A DNA stretch of 64,000 nt from Lentinus brumalis. Lineage: Eukaryota; Basidiomycota; Agaricomycetes; Polyporales; Polyporaceae. Below the pieces are notes generated by a model, which saw only the letters and a program-made list of their open reading frames with translations, was not told the origin of the DNA and did no database searches. The translations under genes were made by a program, and so were the position numbers. Numbering within the stretch: the first letter of the stretch is position 1; every line of letters begins with the position of its first letter. The DNA lies in assembly GCA_001792895.1 (NCBI GenBank), contig MARA01000057.1, forward strand, positions 1 to 64,000, written 5' to 3'. This document shows, in pieces, positions 43,201 through 57,710 of this stretch.

Positions 43201-46200
43201 TGTCAGGGCTATGAAGCGCCCCAGGACGTGAGGGACTTAGGGAGGGAAAGTCCGTTGAGTCCGCTGCCGCCAGGGAGCGGCCACGCAAGCGCTATGCCGC
43301 CCTGCAAAACGCAGCACTGCTCACTTCGGAGACCGTTCTCGTGGAGTCCAAAGTCGCGCGTGCGTCGGGTCACCGCAGCGTCGGTTAACCACTGGCGCGC
43401 AAGACACGGCGTTCGACTGCGGTCGACACCTTTCGTCCATCAAATGCGGACACGGCAGCCGGGTTTCTTGCGGTAAACGCGGTAGTTCAGTAGTCTGTCT
43501 TCGGATCGGTGCCGCGCTGTTCCATCCTTGACTACTAGAGGAGGGCCGATACCTGCATCCCGGTATGCAATACGCACAGGTACGTTTCCTGCCAAGTTTT
43601 ATCAGCTGAACAGTTCGTACTCAGCTTCCAGGAACATGTGTGAGACAACACAGCGCACTCCACCGTCGGAGGACATATTGCCTCGCGAAGGACGCACCTT
43701 CCGCCCGACGTTACGCATCAGAGTGGACGTGCTGCGGACAACAGCGGGTTTTGGGTATTGACACATGATGGATGAGAATGCAACGGCCAAATAAGGAGAT
43801 ATGTCAGTTTCATTAGATGCACTCGTTCCGCGGCGATACAAGTCGACAGCTTGAACATCGTGCAAACTCACACTGGGCTGGACGTAGTTGAACGTAACGG
43901 GCGTGCCCTACTCGTACGACTTCTAGTACGGTGGAAAGTTCTGAAGAAACGTCGAACAACAGAGACCGCGTAGACATGGAGACTGAGGGAATTCTGCAGC
44001 GCAGGAGGTTCGTGACGGGACCGGAAAGACCGTGAAACGCTCTGCAACGCTGCGCTCTGATGGCGAGGCGGGCCGCTCGCCCGCGTCTTCCGCCCGGCGC
44101 CTGCGGCCCTGGAACTCGCTACCATCCAGAGTCCAGACCAGTGACTCCGTCTCTTCGCACTCATCCTAGCCACAAACCTATCAACCGCATAACCGCACTG
44201 CGATATCACCGATAATTGACCGTAAGAGGCCCGCAGACGTTTCCGCTATTGGCTAGTCCACGGTCAACCATCTGGTGAGTGAATTTTGCGGGGAGGATGT
44301 GAACAATATTGCAAGTCGGGTGTTGGATGGTGAAGTGCTTTTATTCGAATTTTCCGCGACTGGATACTGGCGGCGGCTTTTGTTTGTCTTCCTCATATGA
44401 ATGCGGTCGTCGACGACCGACTCTGAGAGACTCGGCCTTCATTGTACGTGGTGCTTGGCGTGCGTCCGATACATACTTCAACTGATCTCTTTGTCACAGA
44501 CCGTCGGTCCGAACGTGCGCATTTATGCGTTAGGTGGCTAGTATCAGTGCCTGGCACACTCAAGTTCGCTGCGACACCGTGATGCGGCAGCGAGCACTCA
44601 GCCGATCTTCGGACGATCTCGATTCCGTTGTCGGCCACTCCCGAGTTTGGCGCATCTGGCAATCCAAGTTCCTGTTGCACGGACGAGGGTTACGTTGGCC
44701 CTCGGCCCCTCCGCTACACTGCCGCCTATCTTTACGACTCGAGGTGGTTCTCAGTCTCTGCATGGGCACTTGGTTTTACCTGAGCCACCGCGAGACTCGC
44801 TCATTGACTGAGACTCTACCAGCCTCGCGGTCTCTCTACCAGCGGGATGGGCCTCGTGGTGCCGAGAGCCGTTGATGTGCTGTCGGGTTCTTCAAACCGA
44901 GGAGTGTGGAGCCAAGGGAGTTGATTTGCCACCGTGTCCTCCGATGGTCAGGGACGCAGCCAGCCCTGTAAGGCACTTGATGCTTCATTGACTGGGTTCG
45001 CGACGACCGTTTTGCCTTCAAACGACGCAGTACTCACTGACGAAGCACGGTCACGCTCGCCCCAGATCCCATGACCTTTCGAGCTCGGGAAGTCCGTGGC
45101 TATCCTTCTCGGCCCTCGTACTGTAAGTGGTGGTCTTGTAGATGTGACTCAGAGGATGACTAACATCATGCTTGATGCGTAGACCCTGCGATGGGACATT
45201 GAATATCGTCTTGATATCCTCTGGTCCACATGGTGCCTCGGACCTCCTGCGTACAGTGAGACGGCCGCCAGTCTTCCTGTCCTCACATAGAGCGACTCTC
45301 GGACAAGGCACGCTACACGTCAAAGTTCGTCGTCCTTCACTGGATCACTGCTTCAGTTGGTGTGGCGACATATTCTGGGTATGCAGTCACCTGCCGCCAC
45401 TGCCGGCAATGTCCGCCGTCGTTTCAAACCCTTGTGTCACACCACTGCGGGAATATGTCTGTCTTGACAGATTCACTGCAAGAACTCGTCTTCTGTTGAG
45501 ATTTGCCTTCCACAAGCGAGGATGCTAACCGACGACCGACCACACATGAATGTGCGCAGGGACGCGCGGTTGGGTTCGTCATGCGGATCAGGCTGCGCAG
45601 CAAGCTGTCGGATGAGCATGGCTACCGCCGATGTACGACGTCCGGACGATAGCACTCAGCTCAACCGACCCGGCGTGGTGCTTGAGGAGGTGGGCGACCT
45701 TCACCGCACCGCGAGCCTCTTGCTTGCCTTGTAACGGTGCAGTGTTCACGCCGAGCATCCGTCCGAACCATCGGAAGTACGCTTCAGTCCCTGACGCATT
45801 CACGGTGAGCCTTGCCCATTGCTCACCATCAGCCCTGCTTCCCGTGGGGCGCCCTCATACCAAGGTACCGTCTTGTGTGATGCCGGAGAGGACCGTTGAC
45901 CTAGTCACCCAGGAAATCCGAGTCATGAACTCCGTTGTCAACTCGTAGCCCCGTCATCATCACGATCCTGGAGGTGAGTACACTACGCTCGTGCGGCCAT
46001 GCATTCCGGCGGCCTCAAGTGGTTGCGAGCGTTACGTATTCCGGGGCTTCCTGCGTAGCGTCCTCTGCATTGGGGCTTTGCTTCGGCTCAACGCCATTAA
46101 GTTTTGAGCGGAAGATACTTATGATGATGTCTTAGAGTCCGAGGAGGCGTCGGGAAAAGGTGCCTGTATCTGAGATTGAAGTAACCAGCGCACTGGCGCC

Positions 46201-46717
46201 GCAGCTGGCAGCGATCGTCGGCCCACTCACACGCACGCGAGATCGGAGAGCTAAGATACAATGAACAGTTACCATACAGAGGCTAAACAGCGCATACGGC
46301 GGGCGGACAGCGTTTGTTTCGCTGGCCGAATGCCCGCAGTCAACGCGAACAGCGCGCACCGAACAAGGCCGAACATCCCAAGTCCGTCCGCCGCCATCTG
46401 CAGCCCCATCATTCCTGTCATTGGTTACAAACGTGCTCTTTAGTACGTATGCGTCCCTCGTCATCCGCAGGACTCATATTTCCCATGCTGAGGCCCCCAT
46501 AGCGCCAGGAACCCTCCGTTCATTCGCCCGCTCATCAGCCTCATACTTAGTAGAATTCGTACGGAGGCCGCTGCGACTCGGCATGACCTACTGCGCCTCG
46601 CGCGACCATCGGATCCGGGCCAGCCTGTTATGCAAGACCGGACACCGCCCCCTCGTCAGCTTACCTTGCGTGCTTTTGCGCATCGTAACACGCGCGGCAT
46701 AACGACTGTTGGAGCCA
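43201..46717. other. 3.5 kb gene-poor region
   Basis: No convincing gene. Many short frames on both strands (for example plus 45,172-45,528, minus 46,464-46,132) are without motifs. Fragments such as LRWDIEYRLDILWSTWCLGP hint at a degraded gene but cannot be placed. The right end contains the promoter of the small secreted protein. Confidence 0.4.
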
Positions 46718-46723
46718 TATAAG
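46718..46723 (+). promoter_or_regulatory. TATA box of the small secreted protein gene
   Basis: TATAAG, 106-111 bp before the ATG at 46829. Confidence 0.5.
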
Positions 46724-46828
46724 CTCTCGCCAAGGGACCTTGCCGCTTCAGTTGCCCAACAACTAGCTCCCTCGCTTTGAAACTGCCCGCCTGCACTCAT
46801 CCTCTCACGACAGCGACAAGTACACAAC

Positions 46829-47219
46829 ATGCAGTTCAAGTTGTTCATCACCCTTGCGAGCTTTGCTGCTCTTGCCGTGGCCGTTGTGCGTGTGCATTCT
46901 TCCTTACACTTGGGCTTGGCTCCTCTTTGTCCATTTGTCTCATACGTACTCATCAACGTTCGCACAGCCCAACGAGAAACGCGACGCTCCCAGCGGCGAC
47001 GTTACCCTCACGACTCACTTCACCACTGAGACGTTCACCGCCACCAAGGTGCTGCAGAGCTTCATCAAGAGTACGCATCCCTCGTCGTCGGGAGTTCGAG
47101 CCCGAGTTTGCTGCGCATCCTGACCTTCCCGTCCTGCAGAGGAGCCCTGGGTGACCACCATCACCACGCCCACCACCTGGACGGTCGCCCACACCGTCAC
47201 TCGCGCCGTCAGCCAGTAA
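46829..47219 (+). CDS. Small secreted protein, 79 residues, with Kex2-like site
   Basis: Three exons: 46829-46885, 46968-47070, 47140-47219, which sum to 240 bases with consistent phases. The signal peptide is MQFKLFITLASFAALAVAV. Directly after it comes PNEKRDAPSG with a dibasic KR site. The mature part is Thr/Val-rich, with TTHFTTETFTATKVLQSF, WVTTITTPTTWTVAHTVT and a RAVSQ end. No cysteines and no CaaX box, so it is neither a hydrophobin nor a lipid-modified mating pheromone. Clean introns, a TATA box and the signal peptide make a real gene likely. Function unknown; possibly a wall-associated or effector-like peptide. Confidence 0.72.
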
Positions 47220-48633
47220 ACGCGAACGCCAGCACCGGTGTACAGATCTTGCGCCCAGTCCCAGAGTCTAGTCATCCTTTGATTCAAGGTGAGACCGTCT
47301 GTACCCCATCGTTCAGCCTTACTCACATCGTCGTCCTTCGTACGTGGTCCCACGTTCGTTATTGTACTCTTTACTCTTTCCAGTCGTCGTTTGGGGGCGT
47401 AGTCCTGCGTGATCTTTCTGTCTTGGTAATGCGAATAAACCCGTAGTAGTCCGGGCGGGATCCTCTTGTGCGTCTGTGCGTCAACGTCAGTAATCAGGTA
47501 CCGCCATCATACTTACTACGCACCCCACCTTGAACACCGTCCGGCCGTGACGTCGCTCTCCTCTACCGCGCCGGGCTTAGCCATATCGCGCGTTGCGGTG
47601 TGGTAAGACTGACCTGCGGAGCACATGCCACAAGGAGGGAGTGTATACGCAACTCTCTGTGAAGCATGCCGCTCTCACGCGCATTGCATGCCCGTCGTCC
47701 GTTTCCCGCGAGAGCCGACGCTCGTGGCTTAAACGATGTCTCTCTTGGGGCTGTAGTAGACTTCGTTATTCTTTGGCTTCGCGCGGGGATCGAGGGATCA
47801 TCGCTGGCTTAGCCTCACGAGCCTGAAAGAACGGAAGTCCATCATTGTCTGTCGCCGGCAGACGTCGACGTATTCGAAGAACGTACATCAGCATTGGGAT
47901 TGGCTTGCTTTCGGATGTCATGCTAGCCCGCACCGCACCAGGCACCTGACGACTGAATGGCTCAGCTTGGCTCAGCGGGCATTAATGCCGAGTTGTCACG
48001 GATGCATGTCATGGGCATCGCTCATAGAGCGCGCCGCAGGATGCGCAGGCGTGACGTAGCGCATCCAAGGAGGTTTTAAGTGCGCGACCACAGTCCGAGA
48101 CGCGAAGTGCCCTCGCCGAAGGGACAGACTGGAGGATGTAAGCTTCTTGCGCTTCCGAAGTCGTCTCGCGTGTCACGGGCAGCACTTTCTGCTTTTCACG
48201 AATGGGAGTTGTCAGTCAAAGGGATTGGTTGGCGTACGGAGCCAGGGAACGCACGCAGCACGAGTCGGTAAGCGCATCTCGAAGACCAGTCAGTCACTTC
48301 GAATGGCGTTGCTGGCCCTTATGAGAACGGATGAGAAAGTCCGGTAGACCCTCGTCATATTTTTCGACATGTACTGGCACAAACATTCTTGTAAGTTGTA
48401 TGTGTCGTTTGCGCTGGCGGAGGAAACAACGACGAGTCAGTACATGGTGCTAGTGGTGGGACAAAGGCTGCTAACTGCACCTTGACACTGTCAAGGCGAA
48501 TTGTTAGAGGACGAGTCAGCGAGACGGTGACGGCGGGAATGTTTGGTGCCCTCAGGTCGCAAATGGCGCTTTGCGAGTTCAGTGTTCGCCGGAGCAGTCC
48601 TCGACCATACCATGCCGTCCTGACTGGCCTCAG
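47220..48633. other. Intergenic, no gene recognised
   Basis: 3' region of the secreted-protein gene and 3' flank of HAP5; no motif or repeat stands out. Confidence 0.4.
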
Positions 48634-49629
48634 CTAGGTATACTGGAGCTTCCGGCGTGAAGGGGACTGTGCAAATGAGTACAATATACAAGGAGACAGT
48701 ACAGGTCGCGAGCGACGATAATCCGGGCAAATTGACAGCATCATAACGTACAGATAGGAATGTCAACGAGACTCTATAGAGCCAGGCGGTTGCAGCAGTG
48801 ACTGGAGCTAGTAGTGGGTACATGGTAAATGAACCAGAACCAGAGAATGAATGTTCGTGACGTACCTGCTCCAGGTCGACAGCACTTGGGACATCCTCAG
48901 AGTCACCCCCTCCATTTTCCAAAGCATCGTCTTGCGAGTCGTCGCGACTCTGAGCCGTCTGGACGTCTGTTAGGGCTGGGAGGATGCGGGCAGGACTTTG
49001 GAGGCTTACAGCGCTCGGGTTGCCTGGTGCTGCGCCCCCCTTCTTGGGTACGCGACCAGCAGCATTCGCACCCTGTGCACCACCACCGGGAGGCTCCTCA
49101 CGGGGTACAATGTCGATGAGGAAGTCAAATTGATCGGACTTGCTCAGGGCCTTCGCAATGTCGGCGCGCGACAGGGTTCGCCGCTTGTTTGAGTCGGCGA
49201 TGATGAATGCGCGCGCGGTTATCTCGGCAATAAAGACTGCACATGCATAGTTTCAGTCGTAGGTAGGTAGGACGTGGATGAAGATGCCAACAGCGTACTT
49301 TCGCAAGCTTTGCAGAAGAGGATGGGGGCTGGTACTTCCGTGAGACTCGCACGACCGCGCAGGGGCTTCTCTATCACGCACCATCTGCCGCAATCATCTG
49401 AAATGTGGCTTTGTGAGTATCACATACCGAGCCAAGCTCTCCAGCAGCGTACTTTGACCTCAGGGTCACTCTTCATGACCTTCTTGATTCGCGCGAGCGG
49501 AAGCGGAGGATGGCGATAATCGGGAGTCTCCTGCTCGGCGGTATCGATTTGTCTTCGCCAAAACGACCTCAGAAAGTCATTGAGAGGTTCTCCAGGCTGC
49601 ACGAAAGGCTTGTTTGAAGACGACGGCAT
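48634..49629 (-). CDS. HAP5: CCAAT-binding factor subunit C (HAP5/NF-YC)
   Basis: Start 49629 ([20 protein letters not shown]). The histone-fold domain runs across four exons: [37 protein letters not shown] (exon to 49453), MIAAD (16-bp exon 49382-49397), [10 protein letters not shown] (30-bp exon 49299-49328) and [40 protein letters not shown] (exon 49236-48866). A Gly/Ala-rich and acidic tail follows and a short last exon ends at 48634 (about 208 residues; the last exon is less sure). Together with NF-YB/HAP3 and NF-YA/HAP2 it forms the nuclear CCAAT-binding complex. The two micro-exons are unusual but keep the frame. It is divergent to RVB1. Confidence 0.93.
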
Positions 49630-49920
49630 GGTACAGAACAGAGTCGAGATTGGCCCATGCGAGCCACAGACGCGATCTCCATTAGACCGGAGATAAGCGG
49701 AGTGTGCTCTGACATGCCCGCGGAGAACAGACGGGAGAGGGCGGAGATTGAACATGACGAGCGTCTCGCGATCGAACGTGCAGGTCGTCGCGTCCAAGTC
49801 AGTCCTCATCGTTCCAAACGACGAGCTCGCCGCCATGTCCAGCGTAATGCGTCCATCTACCGCGGGTGCTTCATCTTCAGCACCCGTCGCACACAATGCC
49901 GTCCCCCGCCTTCTACTACC

Positions 49921-51618
<1,698 letters not shown>

Positions 51619-53353
51619 GATCAGCCGGAGGACCGGTGCGGGTGTGTATAGGTCGGTGTTCTTTCTCCCTCTCGACCGAGTTGAGCAGGGCGAGCTTCAC
51701 TTTCCTCGACCGTGAAGTACGTTGACTGACACGCCTCGTCTGTCAGGTGGCCTTGCGATGTACCAAAATATTAACGGACCTTCCGATGGTTCGTGCCGTG
51801 CGTGTTTCTTGTATTAGATCCCGAGGCCTCTCGGTATCGTGTTATAGATTACCTGGCGGGGAAGGATGCGTTAGGTTCCTTCGCAGCCTCGGGACGAAGT
51901 GCCGCACGATCGTGCAGAAGCTACCCACGTCACAGCAATCGAGGTGAGCGGTGTCTTCTCTAACGACCTGTCAAACCACGCAATGGCTTCGCAATCCCGC
52001 GGCGTCTTGTGCAGGGGCTTCCGGTGCAACACGGTCACCCCTGGATTCCCTGCCGGCGGCGTTCTTGCGTACCTGTCCATCTGCTGTCAGTCTAGTGAGA
52101 CCCGTCTCGAGCTGCCGTGACGGGCCACTGTCCACATAGTGCAGGTCAGGTGCGTCGATGTGAGAACGCCAAACCCACGCGCCGAGTCTCTTTCACACTG
52201 ACGTCGATAGAACATGTCAAGTTGCCCGCTGGTCAGCTGCCTCCTCGTATGAACGCTTCGCCGCGCTTCCGGCAGGTGCGGCGATTCACGCTCGTAACGG
52301 TCCCACTTTCAGGCCACCAGCTGACGGCGGACAAGGCATCCCCAACGGCTTTCGGGGTCGAAACGATATTGACGGATCAATGTGAGTGTTCCAAGTTATG
52401 CTACGTGTGTTTATTGGGGCACTGATGTCCAGCGCGCATTTTGTTCTCGGACCAGGGGACCGAAATGAACAGAAGGCTGTCGTGCCCTGTCTCCAAGGAC
52501 AGTCCTAGATCGCAGTAGTGCAGGCCCTGTGCCACATACTGTCGCGGACGTTCGTCCCTGGGTGCCGTAGTACCCCTCTCTGACTTCGATTTCGTGCAGG
52601 TGAAGAGGCAACTTTATTGAAGACTCGTCGCGATGACGCTGAGGTCGAACCGATCCTCCGGCTGGTCTTGGGGATGCGTGCCTACGCATCGCCTCACGTG
52701 TCATGGTGAGTGCCTTCTTGGGTTCTGTGACGTGGGGGCGGATGCGGGTGGCATGACAATGGCGTTGTGGTGCTCGAGGAGCGTTCCGGCGTATTGCTTC
52801 TACGCTCGTCTAGCGAATCCACCTCTTGCCACTTCCTTCTTCTCGGGGGTTCGGTACGCTGGGCGCATGCTGCTCGTCTTGCCCGAAGTCCCTGATCAAT
52901 ATCGCACTGGTCGTGCGCGCACAGCGCACTTGCGCGTGTGACGGGATGCGACTCTCGACGGGAACCGGGAGTTTCGGCTGCTGGGATGGCCGGGGGTCTA
53001 TATCGAGCATGGGACGTGGTCCCTGTTCTGCACTAGCCCAGATGAAAAGAAGTGCTGCGTCGGGCGCACGCCGCGCTTCTTTTCCTCGTCTATCTCGTGT
53101 ACCTCCGCGCAGGTGGTGCGAACGTTGGCTCAGCCTCGGCTGGGCGAGAGATGTGCGACGTGAGATGCGAAGGGGCGGAGACGGGAGGCGATGGAGCTTA
53201 CATGATCGGCACACGCGCTGCGGCTCACCCGGAAGGTCCTCTTCGAACGTGAACACGTCCAGTGCCACCGGTGGACCCTTCGGGTGCCCGATCTGGCGTC
53301 TGACCACCTCTTCACTCGCGCCATTTAAGTTGTCTGTCCTTGCGCCGCAGCCA
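51619..53353. other. Intergenic, no gene recognised
   Basis: Overlapping open frames on both strands at 52,810-53,446 are GC-driven and lack motifs. The remainder shows no gene or repeat. Confidence 0.4.
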
Positions 53354-53360
53354 CTATATA
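53354..53360 (+). promoter_or_regulatory. TATA box of the DUF6593 gene
   Basis: TATATAT, 107-113 bp before the ATG at 53467. Confidence 0.5.
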
Positions 53361-53466
53361 TCCACCACCGTCCCCTTAGCCATCTCACTCGCCCTTCCCT
53401 CCCGCCAACAGGATCACCCCTTTTATCTCTACCACGTTATCACTGAAGGCGTTCAGCCATCCGACC

Positions 53467-54249
53467 ATGATCAACAAAGCGCTACCATATTACTTGGAGG
53501 ACCGCTCAGGTCAATACACAGGCTCGGACTTCGACGAAATCTACGACCGCCTCTTCCTACGCGTCGCGCGACCTTCTTCCGCACAAAGTGCACACTTCCC
53601 CGCTGAGTCGACGCTCATGGTCTACAACACTGGACGTCGTTCGTCGAGCCAGCGCCACTCGCGCCCGCCCCAGCGCGAGCCTGCGGTCGTCCTGGAGTTC
53701 GGCCCGAATGGGGCGCTCGGGACCGTCTCGTTCGTCCAGTCGGGCGTATCGATGCCCATGGGGCAGTACTTGCGGAAGACATCGATGTTTGCAGGGTGAG
53801 TGTCTGTATCGAACATATGAGGCTAGCACCGCTTTTGCGCTCGAAGCTTGATGCGCTGACGCACGTTTGTCTTCTGTTTCAGGTCGCTATCGCGGAAGTT
53901 TGCAGCTGCGAATGGCGAGGAGTACCGTTGGATACATCACGCTGTGAAAGGGCATGAGTGGTCGGTGAGTCTGCGACACCCGCTTCGTTCGTCGAGCTCG
54001 AGCTGAACCATGGCTCGCAGTGTGTCGACTCTCGCGACTACATCGTCGCGCACTACAGCCTGAAGCCTCCCGAAAAGCCCGCGTACAACACTTCGGGCAA
54101 CATGTTGACCATATACGAACCTTTTACGCACCTTGCACTTGGTGAGCGCTTCGTCCTTGTGCAGTAGTGGTCACTGAGCTGACGAACGCCCGATAGAAAT
54201 CTTGACAACGCTGACAATCATGCGATATCTCGCGGCGCACAAGTACTGA
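53467..54249 (+). CDS. DUF6593-family protein
   Basis: Exons 53467-53795, 53883-53964, 54021-54141 and 54197-54249 add to 585 bases (194 residues). Blocks include LEDRSGQYTGSDFDEIYDRL, a VVLEFGPNGALGTVSF strand, SLSRKFAAANGEEYRWIHHA, DYIVAHYSLKPPEKP and a C-terminal LTIYEPFTHLALEILTTLTI. The pattern of a conserved basic-aromatic GxEYRW motif followed by VAxY fits the DUF6593 family of basidiomycetes, whose function is unknown. No signal peptide or membrane segment. The family is usually multicopy; only one copy is present here. Confidence 0.78.
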
Positions 54250-54833
54250 GGCATATCCGCCTTTTTCGTTTATTCTTGTACCTCTTGACGATCAGCATCC
54301 CGGTGCGGTACCGACTCTTGCATTTGTAGCACTATCATTATCGCCTCCTGTACGTCTTCCCCCGGACCTTGTTGAGGTCCGTTGTAATATACTGCTCCCA
54401 CTGAGGTCGGAGAGCGAGGTTGGCAATCAGGAACGGCCCGACAGTGGCGAATGCAGGTATGTCCCAACTAGTATCTTCGTATCCTCTCTGACTTATAACG
54501 TTCAGGTCACATCGCTCATACAACAAGTCCCTCGGCTACATGAGCCGGTATAGCCCGCTGGAGACGACATTCCCGTGTGCATCATTGGAAGTCGGACCTC
54601 CGTCGGCGATGTTTCTGTTAAAGCTCGCAGTCGGTTTACGCGAGTCAGCACTCACACTGTGTTCTCCATCCGAGAACACTCCAGGATGCTGTCTCGTGTC
54701 TGTAATCCTTGGTGCGCTGACGATAAGCAATGGCCGCCGCCTGTCCTTGGCACATCGCGGTTTCAGTTCCAAGCAACCTCTGGTCATACATAAGACCAGC
54801 ATGTCGCCTTGACGTCTAGCCATTCGCAACGCC

Positions 54834-55976
54834 ATGAAGCTCCTTGCATTCTCTACGGTACTCCTCTTAGGATGCGCATCGGCGCACACGATCTTCCAGA
54901 AGCTGTACGTGAATGGTGTCGACCAAGGTGAACTGACCGGAATCCGAGCGCCGGATTATGACGGAGTAAGTCTGGCAAGCTCTCTCCACTCGTTGCTATA
55001 CTGACCATAGTACGAGAATAGCCCATCACCGACGTGAACTCGAACGACATCATCTGCAATGGAGGTTCGTGCCCGTAACCCGCTGGATCTTTGCACTACA
55101 TGCTGATCTGGCGAGTGTAGGTATCAACCCGTACCACCAGCCTCTTTCCAAGGCCGTTGTCAACGTTCCCGCCGGAGCGTCTGTTACTGCTGAGGTATGT
55201 CCCGCTTACAGGATCCGTCGGGCGAAGCTTTCTGACGCAATTTCGCCCTGCAGTGGCATCATACCCTCAATCAAGCCGCGAACGATCCCGCAGATCCCAT
55301 TGATGCCAGCCACAAGGGACCCATAATCACCTACTTGTGCGTTGTCTGATATACTGGATGACCCTCGGTATCACGTCGTTCTGATCAATCTGCTTCTGCA
55401 GGGCGAAGATACCCGACGCGACCCAGACATCTGTCACCGGCCTCCAGTGGTTCAAGATCCACCAGGACGGCCTGACCGTGTCGGACCAGTCCTGGGGCGT
55501 CGACCGCTTGATCAAGAACAAGGGAAAAGTCTCCTTCACTATTCCGAGTTGCATCGCTTCGGGGCAGTATCTACTCAGGCACGAGATTATTGGTTCGTAC
55601 CTCTGCTTTACTAAGTCTCGCCAGTCCTCGGGTTCTGACTCTGACTCTGTGGACGCTTGCGCTATAGCTCTCCATGCCGCGTCCAGCTACCCCGGTGCCC
55701 AATTCTACATGGAATGCGCCCAGATCAACGTTACGGGCGGCTCGGGGGCCAAGTCTCCCGCTACCGTGGCGTTCCCCGGTGCTTACAAGGGAACCGACTC
55801 GGGTAAGGAGGAATTATCTTGTGTCGTACGACCAACCGTTGACTCGAGTTACAGGTGTGAAGATCAACATCTACCAGACGCTCCAGAACTATACTATCCC
55901 AGGTGAGTTGTCTGCCAACTTCGGACGTGAGCGTTCTTTTGAGCTATCTCCAGGCCCGGCTGTGTTCACTTGCTGA
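54834..55976 (+). CDS. AA9 lytic polysaccharide monooxygenase A
   Basis: Start 54834. The signal peptide [17 protein letters not shown] ends right before the copper-ligand His (H18, [15 protein letters not shown]). The exon at 55022-55064 encodes [15 protein letters not shown]. The second copper His is in [15 protein letters not shown], the axial Tyr in [16 protein letters not shown]. Other family blocks are [32 protein letters not shown] and [17 protein letters not shown]; ends at 55976 with PAVFTC. Seven or so short introns. About 240 residues with catalytic domain only and no CBM1. Secreted, it oxidatively cleaves cellulose or related beta-glucans. Confidence 0.93.
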
Positions 55977-56577
55977 GATCAACTCGCCAATGGTCCTATT
56001 GATTGCTACATACCCCTTCGTGTGTCGATGTATACATCCACGAGAACGTCTATGCATCAATGACTCCGAAGTTTCGTACGAGGAACGCCGGACTTGCTCA
56101 TAGCGACTTGGTTAGACGCGTGCCTCAAGCAGACTTGCTGGGTATGGCCTGTTTCAGCTGTATCGCTGATCCCGGTCATAAAGGTTGCGAGCAATGGTCA
56201 TAGTTCGCTCGTACGGAGATACCCTCACGTGAGGATCTATGGTGGTACAGGTTATACCTCGGAGAAGAGCTAAGTCATCCCACTTCGCTTGCGGATCATT
56301 CTGACGCTTCATGAAATGCATCTCCTCTCATTCAGCAACGTCAAATCCCCCGCATGATGTCATGCACCACGACGGTCGGGCGGTGAGTGGTTGGAAGGTT
56401 TCGCCGTGCTTGTCCTATTCTTGCACCTCGCACGAGGGAACCCGAATGTCGCAGGATGTGGTGCAGGATTTCCGAATAACATACCGTGCTGCATCGTGGT
56501 CAGCGAGCGTATAGGAAGGGGTTGAGATGGTGGGGGATTGCCTCGTCGACTTCAACGCGCGCACATCGCCCGGCATC
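55977..56577. other. Spacer between the AA9 genes
   Basis: Contains no gene; presumably the terminator of copy A and promoter of copy B. Confidence 0.5.
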
Positions 56578-57710
56578 ATGACGAAGCTCGCTGCTCTCGC
56601 GACTGCGGCTGTTCTCGTTAGCTCCGCCTCGGCCCATACCATCTTCCAGAAGCTCTACGTGAACGGTGTGGACCAGGGAGAGCTTACTGGTATCCGTGCC
56701 CCGGACTACGACGGTGTAGGTGCCCGCTCTTCAACCTTGCTGCCCTTCCCGGCTTAGCTCACCTCTTAGCCCATCACGGATGTGACCTCGAACGACATCA
56801 TATGCAACGGAGGTCAGTCTTCACAAGAGAGCATGCGAGAGGACTCGACCTAACGTTTTGGATGTTCATAGGCATCAATCCGTACCATACGCCCGTTTCT
56901 AAGGCTGTCATCGACGTGCCCGCCGGTGCAAGCGTGACTGCTGAGGTAGGCCAATCAAAATACATTCGCTCTTGCGAGCGCGATTCTCAAACGGTGACCA
57001 GTGGCACCATACGTTGAACCAAGCTGCAGGTGATCCTGCGGACCCCATCGATGCGAGCCACAAGGGTCCCGTCATCTCATATCTGTGCGTGTATGCCTGC
57101 TGTCCTCGCTCGCTGATACTAATGTACACCTTCTCACTCACAGTGCGAAGGTTCCGGATGCAACGCAGAGCGACGTCACTGGTCTGCAGTGGTTCAAGAT
57201 CTACGAGGACGGCCTGACTCCGTCGGACCAAACTTGGGCTGTGGACCGACTCATTGCGAACAAGGGAAAGGTGTCCTTTACGATACCCAGTTGCATCGAG
57301 TCCGGCCAGTATCTCTTGCGCCATGAAGTCATCGGTATGCCCCTGACTCGCAGACGTCGAAACCCACTCATGCGATGCCATACTACAGCTCTGCACGCCG
57401 CATCAAGCTACCCCGGCGCGCAATTCTACATGGAATGTGCGCAGATAAACATCACGGGCGGGTCTGGCTCCAAGTCTCCCGCGACCGTGTCGTTCCCTGG
57501 CGCGTACAAGGGCACCGACCCAGGTATGTACTCACTAGTGATGTGCTTGGGGACGTTCCTTACCATGTTGCTTGCCGCAGGTGTCAAGATCAATATCTAC
57601 CAGACTCTGCAGAACTACACCATCCCCGGTACGTAGACACATCGTCTGAGTCCATCGCTGAAGGGAACATGGCTAATGCTACCGCAGGACCGTCTGTGTT
57701 CACATGCTGA
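56578..57710 (+). CDS. AA9 lytic polysaccharide monooxygenase B
   Basis: Start 56578. Signal peptide [19 protein letters not shown], then the copper His (H20, [15 protein letters not shown]). The protein matches copy A almost residue for residue in [68 protein letters not shown] and [15 protein letters not shown], with introns at the same sites, and ends PSVFTC at 57710. A recent tandem duplicate; differences lie mostly in introns and conservative changes. Same predicted reaction, possibly with different regulation since the promoters differ. Confidence 0.93.

Noticed and set aside
44393..45950. Possible degraded gene in the gene-poor region
   Set aside because: A few protein-like fragments exist but cannot be joined and match no family I know; not enough to annotate a pseudogene.
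46829..47219. Mating pheromone precursor
   Set aside because: The product has a signal peptide and ends RAVSQ, without the C-terminal CaaX box required for basidiomycete pheromones.
52810..53446. Overlapping frames of about 200 codons on both strands
   Set aside because: No motif, no supporting splice sites, and similar length on both strands, which suggests chance openness in GC-rich DNA.
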